NCBI GenBank assembly: GCA_023426245.1
Contig: JAFABB010000015.1
Coordinates: 1-61,512, forward strand
Source of the DNA: Bacillota bacterium
Lineage (GTDB): Bacteria; Bacillota; UBA4882; UBA8346
Length of the DNA stretch: 61,512 nt
Direction of reading: 5' to 3'
Under the pieces are notes generated by a model, which was given only the letters and a program-made list of their open reading frames with translations, was not told where the DNA came from and made no database searches. Below, piece by piece: positions 49,689 to 58,923 of this stretch. The number at the start of each line of letters is the position of its first letter. Positions within the stretch are counted from its first letter, which is position 1. The position numbers and the translations under genes are program-made.

Positions 49689-52454
49689 TTATTTCAGGTA
49701 ATTTAATAGAGAGATTGGTAAAACCTGACCTCCTACCTGCAATGCTGCCTGATAAGCCGTTTTTTGCATTGTAAACTGGCTAATCATCCTGGAAATATCG
49801 ACATCCTCAATATCACTTTGGAGTTTGGTAATATTATCCGATAAACCGTTAAAGCGATCAATACTATGAGTCAAACGGTTCACCTTGGCCCCGATTTCTC
49901 CCTGGGTGATTAAAATATTATCAATATCGTCTGTAATATGAGTCAAATCCTTTTCAGACAGTGATTTGGTATTAGCTCCTCTTAGATTGATACTGGTTTC
50001 CGATAGATGTTGAAAAATCGGATCAAACAAACTATCCCCGGAAATGTTGACCCGGATTTTAACGCCAAAATTCACTTCATAATTGATTTCACTGCAATTA
50101 CCCTCAAAATTGGGTTCGGTCGACTCGGAATAAGTCCCGTCCGAAAAGCCCATATCCGGTAAAATGTCCGCTTTTGAACCGGAATTCAGTTTGATCGAAA
50201 GCGGTGAATCGCTGTCATTCAAATCCGGATCATGATAAACAAATTTTAAACGTTTATCGGAAGTCAAGCCCACCCGGACATTGGCATAATGTCCGCCCCG
50301 CTCATTGATACGGTCCTGAATGTTCCGGGCCAACTGGGCCGGGGTGAAATCACCACCATCCAAACTAATTTCCTGAGGCTTATCAATCCCGACCGTGATA
50401 ATGAATTTACTATCGCCGGCGACATCGGAAGCATCATCAACGGCGTAGGACGAACTCATATCCGGCAAGGGGTTTTCCCAATCCCTATCTAAAGTGACCA
50501 TTTTGGTAACCGGATCATAACTTTCAATGGTCCGAGTTTGTCCTGCTCCCTTACCTCCGGTGATCGTTACCGTCATCCCTTTATAAAAATCTTTGATTGC
50601 GCTGGAATTACCGGCCAACTGCAGATTTGGGGGTGGCCCGTTGCTTGCCGCTGCATTTACCCCACCAATCAAGGGCGGCCGAATGGCATATTTCGAATTC
50701 TCAGCCAGGGGCGGATCCCATGGCCCGCCGACAGTGACAACATTCTGATTGGAAGAGGTAATTACCTGGCTTTGCCCGGCGCCCGGTCCTTCCGTTATCG
50801 TCATGACCCAATTTTTGTAAAAGTCAGCCTGATCATTGTTATCCAGCGGGTTCAAAGTAACTGCCGCCCCATTGACCGCAGCAACATCATTCCGTACCGG
50901 ATAACGCCCGAGTACTTTGGTCATTTCCGCAATGGGATTGCCGATAATTCCCCGGGTCGTGTCCTGATTTTGAAAACCCATCTGGGTCAAAGTCGTGTCT
51001 GAAATCGAATATCGGGCCCACCTGTCAAATGTCTTCCCCCACGGATGATCGACCACGGCAATCTTACTGACTTCGTCATAGCCGGTAATTTGGCGTGTTT
51101 CCGTTGATCCGTCCAAAAATGTAACCGTAATGGAGGAGCCTTTATAAAAATCCTTAAACTGACTGGAATCACTTGCCAGCTGAATCGAGGAACCGGAAGG
51201 ATCGTGCGTAATCGCATCCCCCTTGCTTGCCGGCAAAATAGTATAAGTCACCGGACCTGTCAAGGTAAAGGCCTCAGGTTCAACCGTAATTTCCCCGGTG
51301 GCATTGGAATAACCGGTAATTTTATGAGACTCGGTACGCCCGATGCTATCTTCAATATTGATGGTCATGCCGGTATAAAAATTATCCAGCGGCGCAGTTT
51401 GACCATGGGCCGGCAAAGTAATTTTCCCTCCGGGAACGGCATCCGCTTGCCCTTTCAAGGGTGGAATCAACTCGTAAGTGGACGTTCTATCGGGGTCTTT
51501 TAGCCATGGAATCGCCACTTCGGCAATTTGTTTTTCCGGATTGTAGGAGGTGATGGTATTGATTTCGCCAACCCCGGTACCACCGGCAATTCGAATCATC
51601 CATCCCTGGTAATAATCAGGCACAACACTCTCCAAAGCGGTATCCATCTGAACTTTGGTCGGAGTCGCGCTTTTAATTTTACCAATATTCTTAATGGCAG
51701 GTCCGTCTTTCAGTACAACGGTATGAGCAACCCCATCATCGGGTTTTACACCGGAATAAAAAGATATTTGATTATTGGTATTGATTTTTACGTAAACCGG
51801 AGGCTTAAAGCCCGCATTATTCAACTGTGCTTGGATATCATTGGCAAGATCGTTCAATTGATGGCCGATGGATCCATCATAAGTTTGTGGCGATAAAGTA
51901 AGCGTCTGGGTTGGATTTTCGTCCAACTTAATCTTAAATTGATTGTTTTGCGCGTCGATCACGATGGGATTCATCGTTAAATTTCTGATGTTTCCAGCAA
52001 CATTGGCCCTCAATGTATAAGCCCTATCGGTATATTTTTCACCTGCGAAAATATATCGATCCCCCATCGAAGTATTGGCGAGATCCATCAGTCCGGCTTT
52101 AATCTGATCAACCTCGGTAGCCATTGCCTCCCAGTCCAAATCATTATTGGTACTGTTGGCGCCTTCGACAATAAGTTCCCTCACCCGCTGCAAATTATCA
52201 ACCACGGCATTGCACGCAGTATCCGCAGCACCGAGTAAGCTGGAAGCCGCATTCACATTGTCCGTATATTTCAGGATTTCCGTGTTTTGGGTACGGTATT
52301 TCATAGCCCTGGTTGTACCAATCGGATCATCCGAGGGCTTTAGGATTCTTTTACCCGAACTGGCTTGATCGGTTGAATTATTGATTGCATCTTCCAAATT
52401 CATAATATTATAAGTCAAGCTGGTATAAACCATCTTACTGGAAACACGCATCAT
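49689..52454 (-). CDS. flgL: Hook-filament junction protein FlgL with five inserted repeats
   Basis: 921 residues, about three times the usual FlgL. The N-terminus (MRVSSKMVYTSLTYNIMNLEDAI, SGKRILKPSDDPIGTTRAM) and C-terminus (DVDISRMISQFTMQKTAYQAAL) are typical. Between them are five copies of a 50-residue repeat at 279-332, 358-408, 434-484, 543-592 and 621-672, with the pattern F/Y-Y-x-G-x-x-I-x-I, then G-x-G-x2-x-I-x-x-Y, then W. One copy is interrupted by a more typical FlgL segment (about 485-540). The repeats resemble beta domains of phage and surface proteins and probably decorate the filament base. Confidence 0.9.
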   Translation of the reverse strand: MMRVSSKMVYTSLTYNIMNLEDAINNSTDQASSGKRILKPSDDPIGTTRAMKYRTQNTEILKYTDNVNAASSLLGAADTACNAVVDNLQRVRELIVEGANSTNNDLDWEAMATEVDQIKAGLMDLANTSMGDRYIFAGEKYTDRAYTLRANVAGNIRNLTMNPIVIDAQNNQFKIKLDENPTQTLTLSPQTYDGSIGHQLNDLANDIQAQLNNAGFKPPVYVKINTNNQISFYSGVKPDDGVAHTVVLKDGPAIKNIGKIKSATPTKVQMDTALESVVPDYYQGWMIRIAGGTGVGEINTITSYNPEKQIAEVAIPWLKDPDRTSTYELIPPLKGQADAVPGGKITLPAHGQTAPLDNFYTGMTINIEDSIGRTESHKITGYSNATGEITVEPEAFTLTGPVTYTILPASKGDAITHDPSGSSIQLASDSSQFKDFYKGSSITVTFLDGSTETRQITGYDEVSKIAVVDHPWGKTFDRWARYSISDTTLTQMGFQNQDTTRGIIGNPIAEMTKVLGRYPVRNDVAAVNGAAVTLNPLDNNDQADFYKNWVMTITEGPGAGQSQVITSSNQNVVTVGGPWDPPLAENSKYAIRPPLIGGVNAAASNGPPPNLQLAGNSSAIKDFYKGMTVTITGGKGAGQTRTIESYDPVTKMVTLDRDWENPLPDMSSSYAVDDASDVAGDSKFIITVGIDKPQEISLDGGDFTPAQLARNIQDRINERGGHYANVRVGLTSDKRLKFVYHDPDLNDSDSPLSIKLNSGSKADILPDMGFSDGTYSESTEPNFEGNCSEINYEVNFGVKIRVNISGDSLFDPIFQHLSETSINLRGANTKSLSEKDLTHITDDIDNILITQGEIGAKVNRLTHSIDRFNGLSDNITKLQSDIEDVDISRMISQFTMQKTAYQAALQVGGQVLPISLLNYLK

Positions 52455-52486
52455 AATTGTTTCCCTCCTTGGTCAAAACGGTTCTT

Positions 52487-53905
52487 TTAAGGGTTTAGCT
52501 TCAAGCCGTTGATGATAATATCGAGCATCGCGTCATTGGTATTGATTACCTTGGCTGCCGCATTATAACCATGCTGGAATTTAATCATATTCGCAGCCTC
52601 TTCATCCAGATTGACTCCGGACACAGATTGCCGGCGATTGTCCAAACTGGTCAGCAAAGTGGTTTGATGAGCTGAATTCGTCTGGGCTGCCAACGATTTT
52701 TCCGCAAGATCGCCGATGACATTTCCCAAGAATCCATTCATCGTGGTGGTTTCATCAAGCATTAGAAATTTATGTTGTAAATCAGCCATTTTTTGGGCAT
52801 TGACATTATTGCCCGGAAGGCCAATCACATCACTGGAAGCGGCGATCCTGTTTAAACCTTTTTCTGTATCTTTGATTGCATCCGATAAATCAATATCCGC
52901 CGCACCGCTGCCTTGGAAAAAATCAATGCCGGTACTTTTATCTAAACCAAAACCTTTCTCATGAATCCGGTTGGTTTCAGTAATCAGGGTTTTGGTAAGA
53001 CTGTCATAACTATCCATCAATTTCGGCAAATCCTCATCCCGTAACTGCAAAAGTCCGGCTAAATTGCCGTTGGTAACCACTACATTCTGGTGTTTGGGAA
53101 TGCTCCATTCTAAAGCGACCATCCCTTTTTTATTTTCCGATATTGCCAAAATTGGATCGGCAGTATCCCCGTTTACCAAAGGAATTCCGTTAATCTGAAT
53201 GGTAATTCGATTCAGTTCATCAAAAGAAGTATTGATGTTGACATCTTTCGACAACTGTTCCACCAATAAATCCCGTTTATCCATTAAATCGTTGGGATGA
53301 TCGCCCAGTGCCGTTACCTGCCCTATTCTTTTATTTAACTGGGCAATTTCTTCGGCATAACGATTAATTTCAGCGACAGTACTGACAATTTTATCATTGG
53401 TATCCGAACGCAGCTCTCTTAAGTCCGTATAATTTTCCCGGATATTTTGGGCCAACGTCAACGCCGTCTGACGCAGAGTCGAACGGGTGGGTTGACTCTC
53501 CGGTGTCTTTGTGAGCTCCTGCAAAGCCACCCAATAAGCATCAATTTCCGAGCGAATATTGGAATCGGCAGGCTCATTAATAATCCGTTCGGCTTGTCCC
53601 AATACATCCTGACGAGTATCCCAATAACCTTGGGACGTAGTTTGTTTTTGAATTTGCTGATCGATGATTTGATCCCGAATCCGCTTGACCTCGGTTACTT
53701 CTGAACCGGTACCCATTTGGCCGGCTACTTTCAGGCGGGTAAAAGCCGGCTCCGTATAAGGCTCTGTCGCCGTAATCTCTACCCGTTGCCTGGAATAACC
53801 AGGAGTACTGGCATTTGACATGTTTTGTCCGGTAGTTTCAAGAGCTTGCTGATGAGTCAACAGTCCCCGGACACCGGTTTCCAAACCAAAAAATGTTGAT
53901 GCCAT
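52487..53905 (-). CDS. flgK: Hook-filament junction protein FlgK
   Basis: 472 residues. MASTFFGLETGVRGLLTHQQALETTGQNMSNASTPGYSRQ-type start is the flagellar rod/hook FlgK pattern, and the C-terminal VNLDEEAANMIKFQHGYNAAAKVI is conserved. It joins hook and filament with FlgL. It lies 32 bases before flgL. Confidence 0.96.
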   Translation of the reverse strand: MASTFFGLETGVRGLLTHQQALETTGQNMSNASTPGYSRQRVEITATEPYTEPAFTRLKVAGQMGTGSEVTEVKRIRDQIIDQQIQKQTTSQGYWDTRQDVLGQAERIINEPADSNIRSEIDAYWVALQELTKTPESQPTRSTLRQTALTLAQNIRENYTDLRELRSDTNDKIVSTVAEINRYAEEIAQLNKRIGQVTALGDHPNDLMDKRDLLVEQLSKDVNINTSFDELNRITIQINGIPLVNGDTADPILAISENKKGMVALEWSIPKHQNVVVTNGNLAGLLQLRDEDLPKLMDSYDSLTKTLITETNRIHEKGFGLDKSTGIDFFQGSGAADIDLSDAIKDTEKGLNRIAASSDVIGLPGNNVNAQKMADLQHKFLMLDETTTMNGFLGNVIGDLAEKSLAAQTNSAHQTTLLTSLDNRRQSVSGVNLDEEAANMIKFQHGYNAAAKVINTNDAMLDIIINGLKLNP

Positions 53906-53911
53906 TTATCC

Positions 53912-54355
53912 TCACCCCTTTACATCCAACATATGGATTGCTTTTTGATGAACCCGGCCGGATGATCCATACAAGTTTGGAGAATCGCCACTCATAATGG
54001 AACGGAAGGAGTTCAGCGTAAATTGGACCAATGCCAGTGAATCCTGAATTAACTTTTGATTTAAATCATTGTTTTTCCTAAATTGGAGGGCCGTTTTTCG
54101 GACCCGTCCTAAGATTGCGTCTAATTCAGCCGGAAGATTTTTCTCTTCCAAAAAAAATTGCACTTGAGGAAGGCACTCATCACTAACGGCTTTAAGTTTA
54201 ACCGATAACACCTTTTCTTTGTGGACGATGGATCCCAATGTCTCCATGTCCTCGTTCATAAGTGCTTCCTTTTTTATTAAACTTAAATCGTTGAGCTCTT
54301 CTAAAAGCGCAAGTTCTTGTTCCAACAACTGTTGGAGTATTTGATTGTCTTGCAT
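53912..54355 (-). CDS. flgN: Flagellar chaperone FlgN
   Basis: 147 residues, mostly helical: ILQQLLEQELALLEELNDLSLI at the start, LGSIVHKEKVLSVKLKAVSDE, and QFTLNSFRSIMSGDSPNLYG near the end, where FlgN members carry the substrate-binding helix. It escorts FlgK and FlgL to the export gate. It lies 6 bases before flgK. Confidence 0.9.
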   Translation of the reverse strand: MQDNQILQQLLEQELALLEELNDLSLIKKEALMNEDMETLGSIVHKEKVLSVKLKAVSDECLPQVQFFLEEKNLPAELDAILGRVRKTALQFRKNNDLNQKLIQDSLALVQFTLNSFRSIMSGDSPNLYGSSGRVHQKAIHMLDVKG

Positions 54356-54359
54356 TGGA

Positions 54360-54665
54360 CTACCTCCCGGCGATCTCGTCTACCAGGCTTCTCCCAACCA
54401 TCTTTTGTGCGATGTCTGATGAAGAAACTTGATAGGTGCCATCCTGAATTCTATTTTTCAATTCAGTTATTTTTTCGGCACGAACCTCCGGAGACTTTAG
54501 TACCTGTTCGGTAGCAAATTGTAATCCTTGGGCGCGATCCGATAAAACCAGCGAATCTGCTTTATTTACCGAATTCGGATTATTGACGGCATTCCCTTTT
54601 TTCTTGGAGCCGCTTACTTGATCCATGGAAAGAATACTTTGCACTTGTTTATTGGAGATGATCAT
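54360..54665 (-). CDS. flgM: Anti-sigma-28 factor FlgM
   Basis: 101 residues. The C-terminal half (LSDRAQGLQFATEQVLKSPE, VRAEKITELKNRIQDGTYQV) is the FlgM domain that holds sigma-28 until it is exported through the hook. The N-terminus is disordered. ATG 54665 has no clear site upstream. It opens the flgMN-flgKL cluster. Confidence 0.92.
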   Translation of the reverse strand: MIISNKQVQSILSMDQVSGSKKKGNAVNNPNSVNKADSLVLSDRAQGLQFATEQVLKSPEVRAEKITELKNRIQDGTYQVSSSDIAQKMVGRSLVDEIAGR

Positions 54666-54760
54666 CGTTTATCACCTGCCTTTGCGATTTGTGTAAAATT
54701 TTTGTTACTATGATAACCACCAGCTGACCCACGTTCCTCCTTATCTAGTTGTAAAGGCAT

Positions 54761-55210
54761 TCAATCTTTCTTTTTCAAAATATGGTCATACGTATGAACC
54801 TTCGCTTGCGCCCAAACGGTTCCCGGATTGCCCGGCAAAGGTCCGGATGGCGAAGAGGAACTACCCTGGGATGGTCTAGCAACCCGTTTAAGCTCCGACT
54901 GCATTTCTTGAAGACACTTCTCACAAAACCTGCCGGAGGAGATCGAATCTCCACATTTCTCGCAGGTAATCATCGAGTCGGAATTGCCGCCCTCCATTTT
55001 CAAACGCCCTTCCTTTAAAAAGCGGGTAATCACCTTCACTTCCACTCCGGTTTCGTGATTAATTTCCGAAGCCGGTGAATTGGGATGTTCAAATAGATAA
55101 TCCCGCACTTTATCAAAATCTTGCTGGTCTGCCTCCGCACAATGATTGCATACGGAATCACCGTTATAGTGGAACATGTTGCCACATCTTTTGCAATTTC
55201 TGATGTCCAT
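54761..55210 (-). CDS. yvyF: YvyF-type flagellar zinc protein
   Basis: 149 residues. Two zinc ribbons with C-x2-C pairs (NCKRCGNMF and VCNHC; CEKCGDSISSGRFCEKC) frame a winged-helix-like middle (VRDYLFEHPNSPASEI, VITRFLKEGRLK). This is the YvyF (TIGR03826) flagellar-locus family. GGAGG precedes ATG 55210. It lies between flgM and comFC, its usual place in Bacillota. Confidence 0.9.
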   Translation of the reverse strand: MDIRNCKRCGNMFHYNGDSVCNHCAEADQQDFDKVRDYLFEHPNSPASEINHETGVEVKVITRFLKEGRLKMEGGNSDSMITCEKCGDSISSGRFCEKCLQEMQSELKRVARPSQGSSSSPSGPLPGNPGTVWAQAKVHTYDHILKKKD

Positions 55211-55233
55211 AACTCCACCTCCGTTTTAAGCTT

Positions 55234-56028
55234 TTATGAAATAAACCATTCCGGATCCAAAATCCCCCCCGCTAAAGTTAAAACTTTAACTTCGAGGGCC
55301 CCGGCTCTTATTAAGGCCCTGGCAGCCTCGGAAACTGTCGCGCCAGTCGTAAAAATGTCATCAACCAATAAAATTTTGGCCCTCTCAAGGGGTTTCGCAT
55401 TGACAACCCGAAAAGCCTGATTAATGTTGATAAAACGCTGTTCCTTATGGAGCGCATTCTGCGATAGAGTGATTTTGTCCCTTATTATTATATCATTTCT
55501 GATTGGAATTCCCAAATATTTTTGTAACGGATTTGCTAATATTTCCGCCTGATTATAACCTCTCGCCATCAATTTCAGGTGATGGATAGGAATCGGAATG
55601 ATGAAATCCATTTTTTGAAATTCGGGATGATTTTTAATCCATTCCACCAGTAGCACGCCCAATGCTTTGCCCAAATCGGGACGATACCGGTATTTTAACT
55701 CCGCTAGATACTCACGCATAGCGCCTTCATAAACTGCAACGGACCTGGCTTTTGAAAAATAATATCGGGTTTGATTACATTGCCTGCAAATTTCTCTGCC
55801 AAAACCAATACCTTCGACCCTTAGGGTTCGACCGCATTTTTCACAAATAGGCGGTGTTATCATAGCAATTTTGCGGAGGCAATTCTTTCCGAGTCCATGA
55901 TGGAAACAATCTTCCTGCCAGCAAACTGGGCAACGCTCCTGAGGCGGGAAAAATAATTCCATTAAACCCAGGCCAATTTCCCGAAACCAACTTGCAATTT
56001 CAAAATTACCTATTCTCATCATCGGCAC
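55234..56028 (-). CDS. comFC: ComFC/ComF family phosphoribosyltransferase
   Basis: 264 residues from GTG 56028; ATG 56022 is also possible, and neither has a strong site. An N-terminal zinc ribbon (CPVC, CEKCGRTL, CRQC) leads to a PRTase domain with IPIPIHHLKLMARGYNQAEILA and the PRPP loop ILLVDDIFTTGATVSEAARAL. It takes part in DNA uptake for transformation. It lies 59 bases before comFA. Confidence 0.9.
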   Translation of the reverse strand: MPMMRIGNFEIASWFREIGLGLMELFFPPQERCPVCWQEDCFHHGLGKNCLRKIAMITPPICEKCGRTLRVEGIGFGREICRQCNQTRYYFSKARSVAVYEGAMREYLAELKYRYRPDLGKALGVLLVEWIKNHPEFQKMDFIIPIPIHHLKLMARGYNQAEILANPLQKYLGIPIRNDIIIRDKITLSQNALHKEQRFININQAFRVVNAKPLERAKILLVDDIFTTGATVSEAARALIRAGALEVKVLTLAGGILDPEWFIS

Positions 56029-56087
56029 TTTCTTTAGAATTTTTATAAGACCTTAGACCTAATTTATATGGAAACCATTGGAAAACC

Positions 56088-57851
56088 CTAGCTTTTATCT
56101 AAAAATCCCAATTCCTGTCCTTCCCGATTCATTTCCTCAATGATTTGTATCGCCGTATCCATTGAACGGGATTTCGACTTTGAAACCCATAAAACCCGTC
56201 CACTTTCACCCAAGCGACCGGTCCGGCCGGCGATTTGAATCAAGGTTTGATGGTCGAAAATATTCTCATTATCTGCATGGAGGACCATCACATCCAAATT
56301 GGGAATGGTGATTCCCCGTTCATAAATGGTCGAAGTCACTGCAAAATGAATCCGGCCTCCTAATAGGTTTTCTTTTGTCTCCATCCGGTTGGTGGATTTT
56401 GAATGAGTAATTGTGCCAATAACTCCGCGCATTTCGGCCCATCTCACCAAACTGCTCCCCAGTGATTCGATTTGCTGAATCGTCGGCAAAAAAATCAGGC
56501 CGGGATGGTGATTTTGCTTCAAATTCATTAAAAATTCACGAATGATCGCAGGAGGCTCCCACTTGGTTTTCCAATCGACAGCTAAAGGCAAATTACATTT
56601 CGCCCATTCAGGAACAATTAACGGTTTGCGATGATGGCGCGCGGGTATCGAAACATAGGACAATTCATCCTGTCGTATCTGCTTTAACATGTTTTGATTC
56701 GGAGTTGCCGTCATAATCACCAAATGTCCACCCGGTTTTAAAGAGCGTAAGACAGCATCATGTAGCATTGCACATCCTTGATAAGGATAAGCATCCGCTT
56801 CATCCAGTATCACCAAATCAAAACTTTGATAAAACCGTAAACACTGGTGAGTGGTGGCAACTGTGAGCGGAACATCAAGAAAACGCTCACCGCTCCCACC
56901 ATATAATGCTGAAACGGCTATTTCCGGAAAAGCCTCTTTCAGTCGCGGAACTAATTCGATGACCACATCTTTACGGGGAATCGCAAACAATACCCGTTGA
57001 CCCCCGGACAACGCCTTAGCCAAACCTCCAAAACTTACTTCCGTTTTTCCGGCTCCGCAAACGGCCCAGACTAAAAACTGTCTTTCCTTACTCTCCAGAA
57101 AACGGGCAACTGCTTCGGACGCCCGTTGTTGCGGCTGAGTTAACTCGAACTTCAAACGGGGGCGTATGGTTGTTATCTGAACGCCGTGGTGCATTGGATA
57201 ACTCTGAAAGTATAATGGAATACAACTTTTTGCGACGCCCATGGCCTGGCAATTCATACATGTCAAGCAACGGGAATGGCCACAGAATATACAATCATCC
57301 TCCATGATGGTTTTTCGTTCGCCACATCGCCTGCAATAGGGTAAACCCAACTTATCAAGGCTAACCGCCGCTTCCCGTTGTACCTTGGACTGAAGATACA
57401 AATACTGCATCCAATCCTCCGGATCCCAGGGAAGTTCAATACCATTTGCGCGAAACAATTCAGGAATTTCAGTTTCCAGCAAGGCTCTGCCCCAAAATAG
57501 CCTTTCAATATCGGGAAGATTAAATTCCTCCAGCTTTAATTCATGGGTTTCATATTGTCGAACCGATAATCGGGTATGCGGAAAGATTTCTTTTACAATT
57601 CTGGCTGCAGTTTTTAATAATTGATTGGGGCTGAGGATTTGACCTATCGCATGATCAATCCGTAATTTTCGGAGCAAAATTTCGGCAGCCCAAATAGGAT
57701 AAGGAGGTTGAAAAACATAAATCATCCTGTAATTGAACTCGTTTAAATAATAAGCATCCACACGGGGATTGCTGCTGATATCGATTTTATTCTTTCCTTC
57801 CGGACTTATCGCAAGATATAGAAAGTATTTGGGAGATAGCAGCTTTTTCAC
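56088..57851 (-). CDS. comFA: ComFA DNA helicase/translocase
   Basis: 587 residues. A zinc finger (CRRCGERKTIMEDDCIFCGHSRC) is followed by a DEAD-type superfamily-2 helicase: Walker A AVCGAGKTEVSFGGL, LVILDEADAYPYQG, MTATPNQNML and a C-terminal TSTIYERGITIPNLDVMVLHAD. ComFA pulls one DNA strand into the cell during transformation. It is followed by comFC, as usual. Confidence 0.93.
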   Translation of the reverse strand: MKKLLSPKYFLYLAISPEGKNKIDISSNPRVDAYYLNEFNYRMIYVFQPPYPIWAAEILLRKLRIDHAIGQILSPNQLLKTAARIVKEIFPHTRLSVRQYETHELKLEEFNLPDIERLFWGRALLETEIPELFRANGIELPWDPEDWMQYLYLQSKVQREAAVSLDKLGLPYCRRCGERKTIMEDDCIFCGHSRCLTCMNCQAMGVAKSCIPLYFQSYPMHHGVQITTIRPRLKFELTQPQQRASEAVARFLESKERQFLVWAVCGAGKTEVSFGGLAKALSGGQRVLFAIPRKDVVIELVPRLKEAFPEIAVSALYGGSGERFLDVPLTVATTHQCLRFYQSFDLVILDEADAYPYQGCAMLHDAVLRSLKPGGHLVIMTATPNQNMLKQIRQDELSYVSIPARHHRKPLIVPEWAKCNLPLAVDWKTKWEPPAIIREFLMNLKQNHHPGLIFLPTIQQIESLGSSLVRWAEMRGVIGTITHSKSTNRMETKENLLGGRIHFAVTSTIYERGITIPNLDVMVLHADNENIFDHQTLIQIAGRTGRLGESGRVLWVSKSKSRSMDTAIQIIEEMNREGQELGFLDKS

Positions 57852-58000
57852 CTGCCGATGAGAATAATTTTTGCCTAACTCTGTTTGTATAATTCCATAT
57901 TTTAGAAATTATTCCTTCATTTTGCTCGGATTATTTCAAAAAATTATAAATTGTTCCTCCAAAGGGTAGATCCATCCTAAAAATTTTATCGGTAAAAAAA

Positions 58001-58027
58001 CGAAGCCCAACTTTTTGGTTAGGCTTC
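58001..58027 (-). terminator. Terminator of adhesin-E-like gene
   Basis: Arms 58002-58011 and 58018-58027 with one G-U pair on the minus strand and a 6-base loop, then a run of T on the minus strand. It lies about 40 bases past the stop of the gene at 58066-58545. Confidence 0.85.
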
Positions 58028-58065
58028 ATTCCTGGACTTGGGTGATATTTTCTACATTAAATCTT

Positions 58066-58545
58066 TTATTGACGATTACCGTTCTCACCGCTTTGGTTGT
58101 TATCTCGATTCAATTGATCGATAATCTTGTGAACGATGATTCCCGGTACCGAGACCGGAGACATATCTTGCCACTGGGGACTCGGAAATTGATAGGACAC
58201 CAATAACTCTCCAGAATCCGAATAGATAAAATAAGATAATAATTTAAACTGCGATACGTCAAATTGGATACGCTGCAACACATACCAGCCGCTATAATAA
58301 TAGAGCTTTGGATATTGCCGGACCAGATTTCTCATAAACATTTCCGAACCGACGATTTTAACCCACACTTCCAAAGGAGAGCTGTTTAAGGAAACGGAAT
58401 CACGAAGGGCTATTTTATCGACATAAAAACCCCCATCGTTATTGGATGTAATATACACATACCGCTCTTCATTCCGGGCTAAGACTGCCGAAGACAGTAC
58501 TGTAATGAGGATGATGCCCGTAAAAAGGAACAATTTTTTTTTCAT
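58066..58545 (-). CDS. Secreted adhesin-E-like protein
   Basis: 159 residues. Signal peptide at 1-23 (LFLFTGIILITVLSSAVLA). The mature part fits the surface-adhesin E fold: RYVYITSNNDGGFYVDKIAL, LEVWVKIVG, FDVSQFKLLSYFIY and WQDMSPVSVPGIIVHKIID. Members are small beta domains of unknown role exposed at the surface. It is followed by a terminator. The region upstream to 58923 holds three palindromic repeats. Confidence 0.75.
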   Translation of the reverse strand: MKKKLFLFTGIILITVLSSAVLARNEERYVYITSNNDGGFYVDKIALRDSVSLNSSPLEVWVKIVGSEMFMRNLVRQYPKLYYYSGWYVLQRIQFDVSQFKLLSYFIYSDSGELLVSYQFPSPQWQDMSPVSVPGIIVHKIIDQLNRDNNQSGENGNRQ

Positions 58546-58688
58546 TTCCCATCTCTGCCTTTACCAATATAGGCTTTGGGTTCCAGGTTCGACCATTCGA
58601 ATCCCAAATTTAATCTTCACTAAAATAATTCCCTTTTTTGACCCAATTTCCTGCAGTTGCCAAACAAAAAACGATCCCTGCCAATTGC

Positions 58689-58740
58689 ATTCGGCAAGTT
58701 AGAGATGGGATGATTCAAATTCCCTATCAACTTGCCGAAT
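58689..58740. repeat. Palindromic repeat 1
   Basis: Arms ATTCGGCAAGTT and AACTTGCCGAAT around a 28-base centre. It shares its outer CCGGCAAGT-type core with the next two repeats. First of three similar units between the adhesin-E-like and pectate-lyase-like genes. Confidence 0.75.
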
Positions 58741-58795
58741 GAAACCTCGGATATTCATAAGCATCCAATGTTCTTTTGATCTCCAAATCTTAAAC

Positions 58796-58852
58796 TTGAA
58801 TCCGGCAAGTAACCCCAAAAACCTCAGTCGCATTTAAACTTGCCGGATTCAA
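58796..58852. repeat. Palindromic repeat 2
   Basis: A perfect 15-base inverted repeat TTGAATCCGGCAAGT and ACTTGCCGGATTCAA, with a 27-base centre. Closest relative of repeat 1 in spacing and core. Confidence 0.8.
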
Positions 58853-58862
58853 ACAATGAACC

Positions 58863-58920
58863 CGATCCGGCCAATTTTTCTGCGTCATCGCAGAAAAATT
58901 GTCACTTACTTGCCGGATCG
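58863..58920. repeat. Palindromic repeat 3 with inner hairpin
   Basis: Outer arms CGATCCGGC and GCCGGATCG enclose a second perfect 13-base inverted repeat (CAATTTTTCTGCG, loop TCAT, its complement), so the unit can form a branched fold. It ends 3 bases from the stop of the pectate-lyase-like gene and may serve as its terminator. Confidence 0.75.
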
Positions 58921-58923
58921 AGG

